From Amycolatopsis orientalis DSM 43388 (lineage in GTDB: Bacteria; Actinomycetota; Actinomycetes; Mycobacteriales; Pseudonocardiaceae): a DNA stretch of 64,000 bases. How positions within the stretch are numbered: the stretch's first letter is position 1; the number at the start of each line of letters is the position of its first letter. Below, in pieces: positions 17,616-24,677 of the stretch. The translations under genes were made by a program, and so were the position numbers. The notes under the pieces were generated by a model, which saw nothing but the letters and a program-made list of their open reading frames with translations, ran no database searches and had not been told where the DNA came from. The stretch is from positions 1 through 64,000 of the forward strand of contig NZ_ASXG01000127.1 of the NCBI RefSeq assembly GCF_000411975.1. The letters run 5' to 3'.

Positions 17616-17735
17616 TCAGCTGTTCTGCGTCGCCTCGGCCGCCTGCGGAGCGAAGCGCTTACGTGCCCAAGCTGCCAGGCCACCGGCGACCACGACGGCG
17701 ACAACGGTTTCGATCATCAGTGCGACGAGCACCAT
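17616..17735 (-). CDS. Single-pass membrane micropeptide, 39 aa
   Basis: Short protein consisting of one hydrophobic helix (MVLVALMIETVVAVVVAGGL, 1-20) and a basic/polar tail (WARKRFAPQAAEATQNS). The ATG at 17735 has an excellent GAGGAGG Shine-Dalgarno 7 nt upstream, and the gene runs into the bidirectional terminator at 17564-17608. Those two signals support a real gene although the frame is short; the open frame extends upstream but without a ribosome site. It lies downstream of the sigma-factor operon (167-bp gap). Function unknown. Confidence 0.7.
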   Translation of the reverse strand: MVLVALMIETVVAVVVAGGLAAWARKRFAPQAAEATQNS

Positions 17736-17901
17736 GGTGCTTCCTCCTCGGGTTCTCGGGCCGGCCAATGGTGTGCCGGCTGAGCGACGGATTCGACGGC
17801 CGCTCCGGCCGCCACTGAGAACATCGCCCCGAAAGCCCGGGATATTTCGTCGAAAACCCACTTGATCTGGTGACCTCGGCCACTCTTGCCGCGAACGCGT
17901 T

Positions 17902-18408
17902 TCAGTCGGAGGCCGAGCTGGGTAACGCCCCGATTCCCGCAGGTGAACGCAAGGAAGCGGGGGGCTGTTCGGTCGTGGTCGGATGCGCGCGCGGCGGTGC
18001 GCCCGGTCGCGACGTCGCCGCCTGCGGACCGCTCGGTTCCGTCCGCGGTGGTTTGCCCGGCGAGCCGGGGCTCACCTGCGGACCGGGTGTCGGCACCTGT
18101 GCCGGACCCGGCGGGACCTTGCTCGGCGCCGGACTGGACGGGGTGGGCGAGACGGTGGCGAGTCCCGGTCCGGCGGGCATGACCGGCGGCTGTTCGGTCC
18201 CGCGGCTGCCGACCGCGAGACCAGCCACCACGAGCACCGCGACCGTCGCGGCGGAACTGCCCGCGACCGCCCAGCGCTTGCGCTTGCGCCGCACCGCCGC
18301 TCCGCGGACGATCACGTCCGCCGCTTCGACCTGCATCGGCGGGCCGTCCGGCGTCCGCGCGAACAAGGCGCGTACGGCTTCGGCGTCGCTGGAGTCATCG
18401 GGGACCAT
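17902..18408 (-). CDS. Membrane protein encoded after SigE-type sigma factor, putative anti-sigma
   Basis: 168 aa: a cytosolic N-terminus of about 45 residues rich in charge, a basic stop (RRKRKR), one membrane helix (about 47-66, VAGSSAATVAVLVVAGLAVG) and a Pro/Ser/Thr-rich external tail. This is the layout of single-pass anti-sigma factors, but the zinc-binding HxxxCxxC motif is absent. ATG at 18408 is 8 nt after GGAGG inside the end of the sigma gene; a GTG at 18417 would overlap the sigma stop codon but lies too close to that site. Regulation of the sigma factor is inferred from linkage only. Confidence 0.75.
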   Translation of the reverse strand: MVPDDSSDAEAVRALFARTPDGPPMQVEAADVIVRGAAVRRKRKRWAVAGSSAATVAVLVVAGLAVGSRGTEQPPVMPAGPGLATVSPTPSSPAPSKVPPGPAQVPTPGPQVSPGSPGKPPRTEPSGPQAATSRPGAPPRAHPTTTEQPPASLRSPAGIGALPSSASD

Positions 18409-18413
18409 CTCGT

Positions 18414-18959
18414 TCACCTCCCTCCCGGGACAGGCAATGCCTCGAAATGCGGGCCCAGCCGGGCCCGCAGGGTGGCCAGACCGCGTGCGGCCTGGCTCTT
18501 CACCGTGCCGGTCCGGCAGCCGAGCGCCGCGGCGGTCTCCTCGACGGACAGGTCCTCGAAGTACCGCAGCACCAGCACCGCGCGCTGCCGCGGGGCCAAC
18601 GCGGCGAGTGCCTGCTGGATCAGCTGGTCGTGCTCGGTCTCGGCGGCCGGAGCCGGGACATCGGGCGGTGCGTCGGTGAGCCGCTCCCGTTTCCAGCGGC
18701 TGCGGCGATTTTCCGCGAGGAAAGTACGCAGCACGATTTTGCGCGCGTAAGCGTCGAGCGCGTCGTGCCGGGCCAGCCGCGGCCAGGCGAGGTACAGCTT
18801 GAGCAGCGCCGCCTGGGCGAGATCCTCGGCCCGATGCCAGTCTCCGCAAAGCAGGTAGGCCGTGGACCGCAGGCTGTGCGCGCGCTCGCCGAAGTACCGG
18901 GCGAACTCACCGTCCCACGGTGAGCTCTGCCCGGACGCCGGACGGGAGCGGGAAGGCAC
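18414..18959 (-). CDS. SigE-family ECF RNA polymerase sigma factor
   Basis: 181-aa ECF sigma factor with region 2 (FGERAHSLRSTAYLLCGDWHRAEDLAQAALLKLYLAW, about 24-60) and region 4 (LAALAPRQRAVLVLRYFEDLSVEETAAALGCRTGTVKSQAARGL, about 122-165). It belongs to the actinobacterial SigE-like TIGR02983 group. GTG at 18959 begins 7 nt after the stop of a secreted Pro/Ala-rich peptide gene, and its end is nested with the start of a one-helix membrane protein. The three form one transcription unit that looks like an envelope-signalling module. Target promoters unknown. Confidence 0.93.
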   Translation of the reverse strand: MPSRSRPASGQSSPWDGEFARYFGERAHSLRSTAYLLCGDWHRAEDLAQAALLKLYLAWPRLARHDALDAYARKIVLRTFLAENRRSRWKRERLTDAPPDVPAPAAETEHDQLIQQALAALAPRQRAVLVLRYFEDLSVEETAAALGCRTGTVKSQAARGLATLRARLGPHFEALPVPGGR

Positions 18960-18966
18960 CGGGCGA

Positions 18967-19254
18967 TCAGCCCCAGACCGAGGGCAGGTGCAGGTCGCCG
19001 GTCGGGCCCGCGGGCACCGCGGTCGGAACGCGCTTGGACTTCGCCGGCTGGCCCGGCGCGGCGGCCTTCGGCGCGGCGGTGGAGCGCTGCGCGGGCGCCG
19101 GGGCGGCGGTGGGAACGCCGGGTGCGGCGGTCTGCTGCGGGGCCGGCTGCGAGACCGACGGCGGGGCGTCCGCGGCGAAGGCGACCGCGCCGCCGGTCAG
19201 CGCGCCTCCGGCGAGCAGCAGGGAGCCGATGGCGAGAGCGAAGCGAACACGCAC
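18967..19254 (-). CDS. Secreted Pro/Ala-rich small protein
   Basis: 95 aa with a Sec signal peptide (MRVRFALAIGSLLLAGGALTG..., cleavage likely after AVAFAADA at about 29) and a low-complexity Ala/Pro/Gln mature part ending GPTGDLHLPSVWG. GTG at 19254 is 6 nt after GGAGG. It is the first gene before the ECF sigma factor (7-nt gap). No domain is recognised. Position suggests an extracytoplasmic ligand or target of the sigma/membrane-protein pair, which is inference. Confidence 0.75.
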   Translation of the reverse strand: MRVRFALAIGSLLLAGGALTGGAVAFAADAPPSVSQPAPQQTAAPGVPTAAPAPAQRSTAAPKAAAPGQPAKSKRVPTAVPAGPTGDLHLPSVWG

Positions 19255-19359
19255 GAGTTTCCTCCAGGTTCCACGAGCGCCGGGTGGCGCTTCTCTGCAC
19301 TAGTCATGCGGTCGGCGTTCGCTCGGGTTGCATCGAATTTTCCGGCCGGGACAGCCGAA

Positions 19360-19387
19360 CGGCCGGGAGCGTTCGAGCTCCCGGCCG
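19360..19387 (-). terminator. Hairpin terminator after L,D-transpeptidase
   Basis: Perfect 11-bp stem (19360-19370 with 19377-19387) with the loop GTTCGA, 25 nt beyond the L,D-transpeptidase stop. GC-rich without a U-tract. Confidence 0.6.
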
Positions 19388-19412
19388 TCCGGTTGGTGCG
19401 GTGCCGCGGTGG

Positions 19413-20621
19413 TCAGGCAGCCAGCGCCGACAGCTTGGTCCACGACGCCCAGTCGTAGGTCCAGTCGCTGTAGTCGCCGTCCTTCGGGCCTAGCTGCTGG
19501 GTGCTGCCGGAGATCTCCACCGGGTCGCCGGGAAGAACGCTGTCGTAGTAGATCTTCGCGTTCGCCGGCGACAGGTTCAGGCAGCCGTGCGAGATGTTCT
19601 TCTTGCCCTGCGCCCAGATCGACGCCGCGAGGCCGTGGATGAACTCGCCGTTGTTGGAGATCCGGACCGCCCACGGCACGTTCACGTCGGTGTAGTGATA
19701 GCGCGGGTTGCTCATCGAGTACGTCGCGTGCTTCGACATCACCACGTGCGTGCCGCTGTGCGTGACCCGGCCCGGGTCGGAGTCGAGACCGTAGCTCACC
19801 GGGAAGTCCATCACCTGCTGGCCGTCGCGGATGACCTGCATGCGGTGCTGCTGGGTGTTGCCCTTGACGATCTGCGAGCGGCCGATGGTGAAGCTCGCCG
19901 AGACGTCCTGCTTGCCGTAGACGCCGTCGCCCATCGAAACGCCGTAGATGTTGGCCGAGACGACGACCTTCGTGTTCGGCTGGAAGTACTCCTTCGGCCG
20001 CCAGTGCACAGAAGTGTCCCCGTCGAGCCACGCCCACGCGCCCTCGGTCTTCGGCGTGGTCTCCACCGACAGCGCGCGCTCGACGGAGGCCTTGTCCTTG
20101 ACCGCGCTCGGGAACGTGAGCGCGATCGGCATCGCGATGCCGTAGGTCTGCCCGTCGCCGACGTTCAGGCTGCCCTGCATCTGGCGGCGCGGTTTGACCG
20201 TGGTGAACGAGCCGTTGATCGGGACCTGCTTGCCGTCCTCGCCGGTGGCCTGTCCGGACCAGGTGTAGGTCTTGCCGTAGCCGAGGTCTTCGGTGCTGCT
20301 CCAGCTCTTCTTGTCCGGCGACTGCTGCCCCTGCACCTGCTTGCCCTCGGCGTTCGTCAGCGTGACTGCGCTGATGGTGCCGTTGGCGACAGTCACCTTC
20401 GCCGGCTGGCCCGGCGACACGTCGCCCGCCCCGGAAGCCGGCGTGAACGCCACGGCCGCCGCTTTCGCGGGCGCGGCCGGCGCCTCGGTGGGTCCGCCGC
20501 CCGCGGTCCCGCCCGCGTTCACGCTCGACCCGCCGCTGCTGCACGCCCCGAGCGTCAGCGCGGCGATCAAGCCCAGCACCGCGACGCCGCCCCGGCGGCG
20601 GGCGAAGTGTCGGATTGTCAC
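19413..20621 (-). CDS. L,D-transpeptidase lipoprotein (LdtMt2-like)
   Basis: 402-aa cell-envelope enzyme that forms 3-3 cross-links in peptidoglycan. Signal peptide and lipobox LTLGAC (lipidated Cys27), two Ig-like domains (about 60-250), then the YkuD catalytic domain with IHGLAASI and ISHGCLNLS, catalytic Cys347, and the usual short C-terminal extension rich in Trp/Tyr. GTG at 20621 was chosen: GGGGA precedes it and the signal peptide begins there; the frame stays open upstream. Typical of actinobacteria with 3-3 cross-linked walls. Confidence 0.95.
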   Translation of the reverse strand: MTIRHFARRRGGVAVLGLIAALTLGACSSGGSSVNAGGTAGGGPTEAPAAPAKAAAVAFTPASGAGDVSPGQPAKVTVANGTISAVTLTNAEGKQVQGQQSPDKKSWSSTEDLGYGKTYTWSGQATGEDGKQVPINGSFTTVKPRRQMQGSLNVGDGQTYGIAMPIALTFPSAVKDKASVERALSVETTPKTEGAWAWLDGDTSVHWRPKEYFQPNTKVVVSANIYGVSMGDGVYGKQDVSASFTIGRSQIVKGNTQQHRMQVIRDGQQVMDFPVSYGLDSDPGRVTHSGTHVVMSKHATYSMSNPRYHYTDVNVPWAVRISNNGEFIHGLAASIWAQGKKNISHGCLNLSPANAKIYYDSVLPGDPVEISGSTQQLGPKDGDYSDWTYDWASWTKLSALAA

Positions 20622-20936
20622 ACCGATCCCCAATCTCCCCTTGGTACCCCGAACACCCAGACGTCCCGAGCAGCCTCCACGTTCACCGGAAACGGGGTGA
20701 CCAGCATCACACTGCACCGAGTGACCATTACGGAGACGGCTCGATCGACCGCGCACTGTGCATCCCCGAAGCGCGCTGGGGGTACTGGATCAGAGTAGCC
20801 GCGAGGCCCGACAGCGCTGCGTAGGCGGCGATACGACGTTCCGGTGATGCGCGCACGATGGAACCGATCCTTGCGATCAACGGGGTTCAGATTTGGTGAG
20901 ATCCCGGTAGGCTGCTGACCAGGCCGTCGTTTTGCG

Positions 20937-20963
20937 TGTTCGTGGCTTCACACTCGCGGAACT
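20937..20963 (+). promoter_or_regulatory. Conserved leader motif of second csp gene
   Basis: TGTTCGTGG (20937-20945) followed by CTCGCGGAACT (20953-20963), 116 nt before the start codon. The first csp gene carries the same pair of motifs 102 nt before its start (7380-7408), including the T-rich run just upstream. Similarity stops on either side, which points to a functional leader element. The remaining gap 20622-20936 holds only the promoter region of the L,D-transpeptidase. Confidence 0.6.
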
Positions 20964-21079
20964 TCTGACGCGGGCCGTGGGGCCGTAAAGCTCTTCGCTC
21001 GTCTCGTTGGAACCGCCCGGGACGGCCTGGGTGCCGCTTCGGTGGCATTCGAAGCGGATCTGTTACGAGGAGTACAGCG

Positions 21080-21283
21080 GTGGCGCAAGGCACTGTGAAG
21101 TGGTTCAACGCGGAGAAGGGCTTCGGCTTCATCGCGCAGGACGGCGGCGAAGGCGACGTTTTCGTGCACTACTCGGAGATCGAGGGACGCGGCTTCCGCA
21201 CCCTCGAGGAGAACCAGCGAGTGGAGTTCGAGGTCGGCCAGGGACAGAAGGGCCCGCAGGCCCAGAAGGTCCGCGCGATCTGA
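21080..21283 (+). CDS. CspA-family cold-shock protein (second copy)
   Basis: 67 aa, one complete cold-shock domain with KGFGFI (14-19) and DVFVHY (26-31), so it should bind single-stranded nucleic acid as an RNA chaperone. GTG at 21080 has GAGGAG 7 nt upstream. It differs from the copy at 7511 mainly on the surface (DGGEGD for NGGGGD-type loop, EFEVGQGQKGPQAQKVRAI end). Monocistronic, with a leader motif shared with its paralogue and a strong terminator 35 nt after the stop. Confidence 0.98.
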   Translation: MAQGTVKWFNAEKGFGFIAQDGGEGDVFVHYSEIEGRGFRTLEENQRVEFEVGQGQKGPQAQKVRAI

Positions 21284-21318
21284 GTCAGGCCCGCGCGTTT
21301 TCTCAGGCCTGAATGAAG

Positions 21319-21352
21319 GGCCCCGACGGGATTTCCCGTCGGGGCCTTTTTT
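21319..21352 (+). terminator. Rho-independent terminator of second csp gene
   Basis: Perfect 12-bp stem GGCCCCGACGGG / CCCGTCGGGGCC (21319-21330, 21335-21346), ATTT loop, then a six-T run. Confidence 0.95.
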
Positions 21353-21648
21353 CATTGCGGGTTCCGTTGTGGGTAATCGTTGGAGCGACGGTTACCGCGG
21401 TCGGTCCGGGTCCGGGCCGGGTTGGTGGTCCGCCGCGGCTCGTGGGCGGGCCCGGGTGCCTCGGGGCTTGGCCGGGTTTCGCCGCGGTTGGGATCGGGTG
21501 CCGCTTGGACTCGGCCGCACGTACGGGCGACGCCGGATCGGCTGGTTGCTCGACTGCCCGTGGGTCCCTCGGTTCGACCCGGGCGGGTGATGTCTGCGGG
21601 TTGCCGGGGTTCGTGGGCGCGCCGTGCGGACCGCCGCGGGCGGCAGTC

Positions 21649-22110
21649 CGGAGTGGACGAGGAGCTGGCGTGCCCCCGTGCGGGCACCGGTCGCTAAGGC
21701 TGGCTGCCGGGGTTGGCGGTCCGGAGTGGTTGGCGGGTGTGCGCGGGCACCGGCTGGGGTCGGAGTTGGGTGGCGGGCTGGCCCGGGTTGGCGGTCCGGA
21801 GTGGTTGGCGAGTTGGCGCGGACCAGGCGGGTGTGTCCGGGTGCGCGTGCACCGGCCGGGTCGGAGCTGGTCGGCTGGCGGTGGCTGGGGTTGGCTGCCG
21901 GGGTTGGCGATTCGGAGTGGTTGGCGAGATGCCGCGGGGCGGGTGTGCGCGGGCATCGGCTGCGGGCGGATCTGGATTGCGGGCGGTGGCCGGGCTGGCT
22001 GTCGGCGTCGGCGGCCCGGAGTGGTTGGCGCGGGCTCAGGCGAGCGTGCCCGAGCGTGCGGGTACCGGCCGGGGTCGGAGCTGGGTGGCGGGCGGTCGCC
22101 GGGGCAGTCG
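21649..22110. repeat. Degenerate tandem repeat region, no gene
   Basis: The stretch from the csp terminator to the terminator at 22279 has no credible gene. From 21649 it holds degenerate repeats marked by CGGAGTGGTTGGCG at 21721, 21797, 21913 and 22017 (a partial form at 21649), each followed by GCGGGYAYCGG-type and GGGTCGGAGYTG-type blocks. Spacing varies from 72 to 116 bp. Long open frames run through it on the plus strand but encode only Gly/Arg/Val/Trp-rich repeats with no domain. Decayed or slippage-prone DNA. Confidence 0.6.
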
Positions 22111-22278
22111 TTCGGTCGGCGTAGCAGGGATGCGCTGCCGCCGGTCCTCGTGAGCGGCGATCATGGTGCTAGCCGCGCTCGCCGCTCGCGACCTTGCTGC
22201 GTCGCGCTAACCGGACCTAGTCGTGCCATCACCTGGGCCCGCCTCGGAGCATCGGCGCACCGGGACCCCGGAAAGGGG

Positions 22279-22313
22279 AAAACCCCCGGCCGTCGGGGGA
22301 AGCCGGGGGTTTT
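22279..22313. terminator. Bidirectional hairpin terminator
   Basis: Perfect 12-bp stem AAAACCCCCGGC / GCCGGGGGTTTT (22279-22290, 22302-22313). It lies 17 nt after the stop of the small minus-strand gene that follows, and its A/T ends allow function on either strand. Confidence 0.85.
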
Positions 22314-22329
22314 CGTCCTGGGGGCGGGG

Positions 22330-22752
22330 TCAGCGTCCGACGAGGGGCCGCTGGTCGAACGCGTCCGCCGGGAAGTGGAACTCGTCGGTCATCGCGTCGG
22401 AGTGGCGGCGCTCCTGGGCGGAGGCGGCCTGGCCCTCCCACGAGAGGCGCTCCAGGATCCATTCCTGCGCCAAGGCCTGCGGGGTCAGGTTCCGGGCGAC
22501 GGCGATTTCCTTGAGCTGCTGGCTGGCGATGAGGTTCATGCGCAGCTGGTAGACCTGCGCGTCGCCGAAGCGGCTGCCGGTGCCGGTGCTCTCCGGGTCG
22601 GAGTCCGGGGCGAGCGCGGCCAGGTAGCTGGTGAGCTCCTTGTCCTCGACGACTTCGTCGCCGGCGGCCTTGGCGGCATTGCGATGCCGCCCGCTCGAGA
22701 CGGCTTTGAGATTCGTGCGGCTGCTGAGGCGGCCGAGGGAGGGAAGAGGCAC
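22330..22752 (-). CDS. Hypothetical protein with a RHH/CopG-like C-terminal segment
   Basis: 140 aa. An N-terminal basic segment (SSRTNLKAVSSGRHRNAAKAAGDE) is followed by an acidic linker and a helical region whose LRMNLIASQQLKEIAVARN and LTPQALAQEWILERLSW resemble the beta-strand plus two helices of BrnA/CopG antitoxin-type ribbon-helix-helix proteins. No toxin gene lies next to it, so a toxin-antitoxin role is not supported. GTG at 22752 was chosen because TATCGT ends 6 nt upstream (leaderless type); the frame is open further upstream. Monocistronic with its own terminator. Confidence 0.65.
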   Translation of the reverse strand: MPLPSLGRLSSRTNLKAVSSGRHRNAAKAAGDEVVEDKELTSYLAALAPDSDPESTGTGSRFGDAQVYQLRMNLIASQQLKEIAVARNLTPQALAQEWILERLSWEGQAASAQERRHSDAMTDEFHFPADAFDQRPLVGR

Positions 22753-23203
22753 GCGGACACGATAACGGTTGGGTCTCGGCAAAGAAACCACTGTGAGCCA
22801 CGACACACGCATTTCGGTGCTCGGCCAGCCTAATTCGATCACCTGTTCAGCTCAGCCGGTAAACACATTTCGCGACTGTCTGTTGATCGGGGGTACGGAG
22901 AGTAGATCCGCAGGTCAGTGCCGGTGTGCGGAAATGGAGAGACCCCCGCGCCAGGGGGAGGAACGCGGGGGTCGGAGGGGATCTCCACAGGCGCTGACCG
23001 GGGGTGTGTCAGCAACACCGATTGTTGCACGAGTTCCGGGGATCGGCGAGGGGAAGCCGCGAGAAATCGTTCTGCGCGATCTTGGAATGCGTTACCAGGG
23101 GAGCTTCGGAGAGTGTTCGCAGGTTCACTCTCCGGGGGGCTGCCGGTGCTGCTCGCCGCTGGTTAGCCTCGCGGCCAGTTGTTGCGAACCGCGTGGAGGG
23201 GCC
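22753..23203. other. Intergenic region with one stable hairpin
   Basis: No gene is supported in this 450-bp stretch. It contains a 10-bp perfect stem GACCCCCGCG / CGCGGGGGTC (22941-22950, 22964-22973) without a U-tract, and TAGCCT at 23164 as a possible -10 for the gene at 23204. Confidence 0.5.
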
Positions 23204-23455
23204 ATGAGCGGATCGGTCGAAGTTCGTCAGTTCCTCCTTCGGTACGAAGGTGCCGACGGGGGCAGCACGTCCCTGTCCGGCGGCGTGCCGGCGCAGCGCG
23301 GGTCGTCGGAAGGGCAACGGGTCTCCGACGACCAGGTCCGCCGAGCCCGCCTCGCCGTCGCGGCCGGCGCGCTCGACGTGGCGGACTGCGCGCAGTTGCT
23401 GGAGATGCTCGGGCTGAGCCCCGGCGAAGACGGCCAGGCGCCGGTTCAGCGCTGA
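23204..23455 (+). CDS. Hypothetical protein, 83 aa
   Basis: Not assigned to a family. Begins MSGSVEVRQFLLRYEGADGG and ends with a helical segment (VRRARLAVAAGALDVADCAQLLEMLGLSP split at residues about 48-75). The tail pattern, ...ADCAQLLEMLGL, recurs in small actinobacterial proteins of unknown role. ATG at 23204 has GGAGGGG 5 nt upstream and TAGCCT about 35 nt upstream. It precedes the tRNA cluster on the same strand. Soluble; no signal peptide. Confidence 0.65.
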   Translation: MSGSVEVRQFLLRYEGADGGSTSLSGGVPAQRGSSEGQRVSDDQVRRARLAVAAGALDVADCAQLLEMLGLSPGEDGQAPVQR

Positions 23456-23833
23456 TCCCGCGAGTTGAGTCTGCCTCGGCGAGGGCTGAGCGTGGGCCTG
23501 GATGGTTGGCGCGCGCGTGTGGGTCGGCGGACTGAGTATTTGCCTCGAACTCGTGTCTCGATTGCCGGGACGCCCGGGCAAGACCGACGGTCCGGCGTCG
23601 TCTCCGGCGTAGAGTGGCGTGGAGCACACCGATCGCCTGACTCGGCTCCGCGGCGGACGATCGGCGGGTCGTGGTGCGGTCAGATCGCTGAGGTGGACGT
23701 TATCGCAGGTTGGAGGCTTGCCGATCGCTTAAGGAACCCCCGGTGCACGGCCCCGGGAACGTGCCCTATGCTTGTAATCGCTCCCAGGGGAACACCTGAG
23801 AGCGCGGTCGGTCGGTCCTCCGAAACCGGTCGG
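23456..23833. other. Intergenic region upstream of tRNA cluster
   Basis: No gene is supported. The stretch just before tRNA-Glu (from about 23690) is likely to hold the cluster's promoter: TTGCCG at 23718 and TATGCT at 23767 are visible but not at promoter spacing, so no specific site is called. Confidence 0.4.
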
Positions 23834-23906
23834 GCTCCCATCGTTCAGCGGCCTAGGACTCCGCCCTTTCAAGGCGGCAACGCGGGTTCGAATCCCGTTG
23901 GGAGTA
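23834..23906 (+). tRNA. tRNA-Glu (anticodon TTC)
   Basis: Cloverleaf with acceptor GCTCCCA pairing TGGGAGT (G1-U72), D-loop with GCGGCCTAGGAC, anticodon loop CTTTCAA (TTC), T-arm GCGGGTTCGAATCCCGT. First of three tRNAs on the plus strand. Confidence 0.96.
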
Positions 23907-23920
23907 CGCAGTACCAGTAA

Positions 23921-23994
23921 GGCCCTGTGGCGCAGTTGGTTAGCGCGTCGCCCTGTCACGGCGAAGGTCGCGGGTTCGAGTCCCGTCAGGGTCG
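23921..23994 (+). tRNA. tRNA-Asp (anticodon GTC)
   Basis: Acceptor GGCCCTG pairs CAGGGTC, anticodon loop CTGTCAC (GTC), T-arm CGGGTTCGAGTCCCG. 14 nt after tRNA-Glu. Confidence 0.97.
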
Positions 23995-24025
23995 CAAGAT
24001 CGTTCGGCTCCTAGCCGGCGTTCCC

Positions 24026-24099
24026 GGCCAGGTAGCTCAGTTGGTACGAGCGTCCGCCTGAAAAGCGGAAGGTCGCCGGTTCGACCCCGGCCCTGGCCA
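24026..24099 (+). tRNA. tRNA-Phe (anticodon GAA)
   Basis: Acceptor GGCCAGG pairs CCTGGCC, anticodon loop CTGAAAA (GAA), T-arm CCGGTTCGACCCCGG. Last tRNA of the Glu-Asp-Phe cluster, an order common in actinobacteria. Confidence 0.97.
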
Positions 24100-24118
24100 C
24101 AACGAATTGCATTGAAGC

Positions 24119-24149
24119 AGCCCCCATCCCGTCGGATGGGGGCTTTTTC
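24119..24149 (+). terminator. Terminator of the tRNA cluster
   Basis: 11-bp stem AGCCCCCATCC / GGATGGGGGCT (24119-24129, 24134-24144) with loop CGTC and a T-run. 19 nt after tRNA-Phe. Confidence 0.93.
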
Positions 24150-24620
24150 GTCGTCCGCGACAGGGCCCGGCCGTGCCCTTCGGAAGTAGTCTTGCCAAAT
24201 CTCCGGATCGCTACGGAGCCCTCGGAGGTCTGGACCACTGGAGTCGAGAGTGCCGGGAGAGGTCGGGCGGATTGCTGGCCGTGCGCGGTCGCGCGAAACC
24301 GGCCAGGGTGCTCTCAGTTGTCGGCGGTGTGGCCGCCGAGCAGCAGGTGCTCGACGCCAGTTGGAAGGCAGTAGTGGCCGTGCTCGAGGGTTGGCCTGCC
24401 GGCCAACGGCGGAAACGCCGCGAAAGGCTCACAACCTGCGCGCCATTGCGGTGGGTTACCTCTCGGCACGGGCGCGTCGGTTGGACTGCCGCGAGGACCG
24501 CGCGGGACCTGGCCAGGGCTTGGTCGTGCACGGCACAAGGTGCGGGATCCACGGCCGCTGGTCCAACACGGAGCTAGCGCTGGGGCGCGCGCTACCTGGC
24601 TCGGTGGGGTGCCGGACGTG
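24150..24620. other. Gene-free interval between tRNA cluster and protease
   Basis: About 470 bp with open frames on both strands but no ribosome site, domain or consistent coding pattern. Nothing further is recognised until the hairpin at 24621. Confidence 0.5.
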
Positions 24621-24658
24621 GCTGTGCCCGGCACGAGCTGAATCGTGCCGGGCACAGC
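24621..24658 (-). terminator. Hairpin after trypsin-like protease, resembling the gene's own 3' end
   Basis: Perfect 16-bp stem (24621-24636 with 24643-24658) and 6-nt loop, 20 nt past the protease stop. Read on the minus strand the hairpin encodes PGTIQLVPGT, almost the same as LGTIQLVPGT near the protease C-terminus, so it looks like a duplicated 3' end made palindromic. Confidence 0.7.
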
Positions 24659-24677
24659 CCGCGGTCGACCAAGCGTC

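Noticed and set aside
22941..22973. Hairpin as a terminator
   Set aside because: It has no U-run and no gene ends nearby, so function is not supported. It is noted only inside the intergenic entry.
24173..24577. A 134-codon plus-strand frame after the tRNA cluster
   Set aside because: No ribosome site, no domain, and Arg/Ala/Trp-rich content typical of chance frames.
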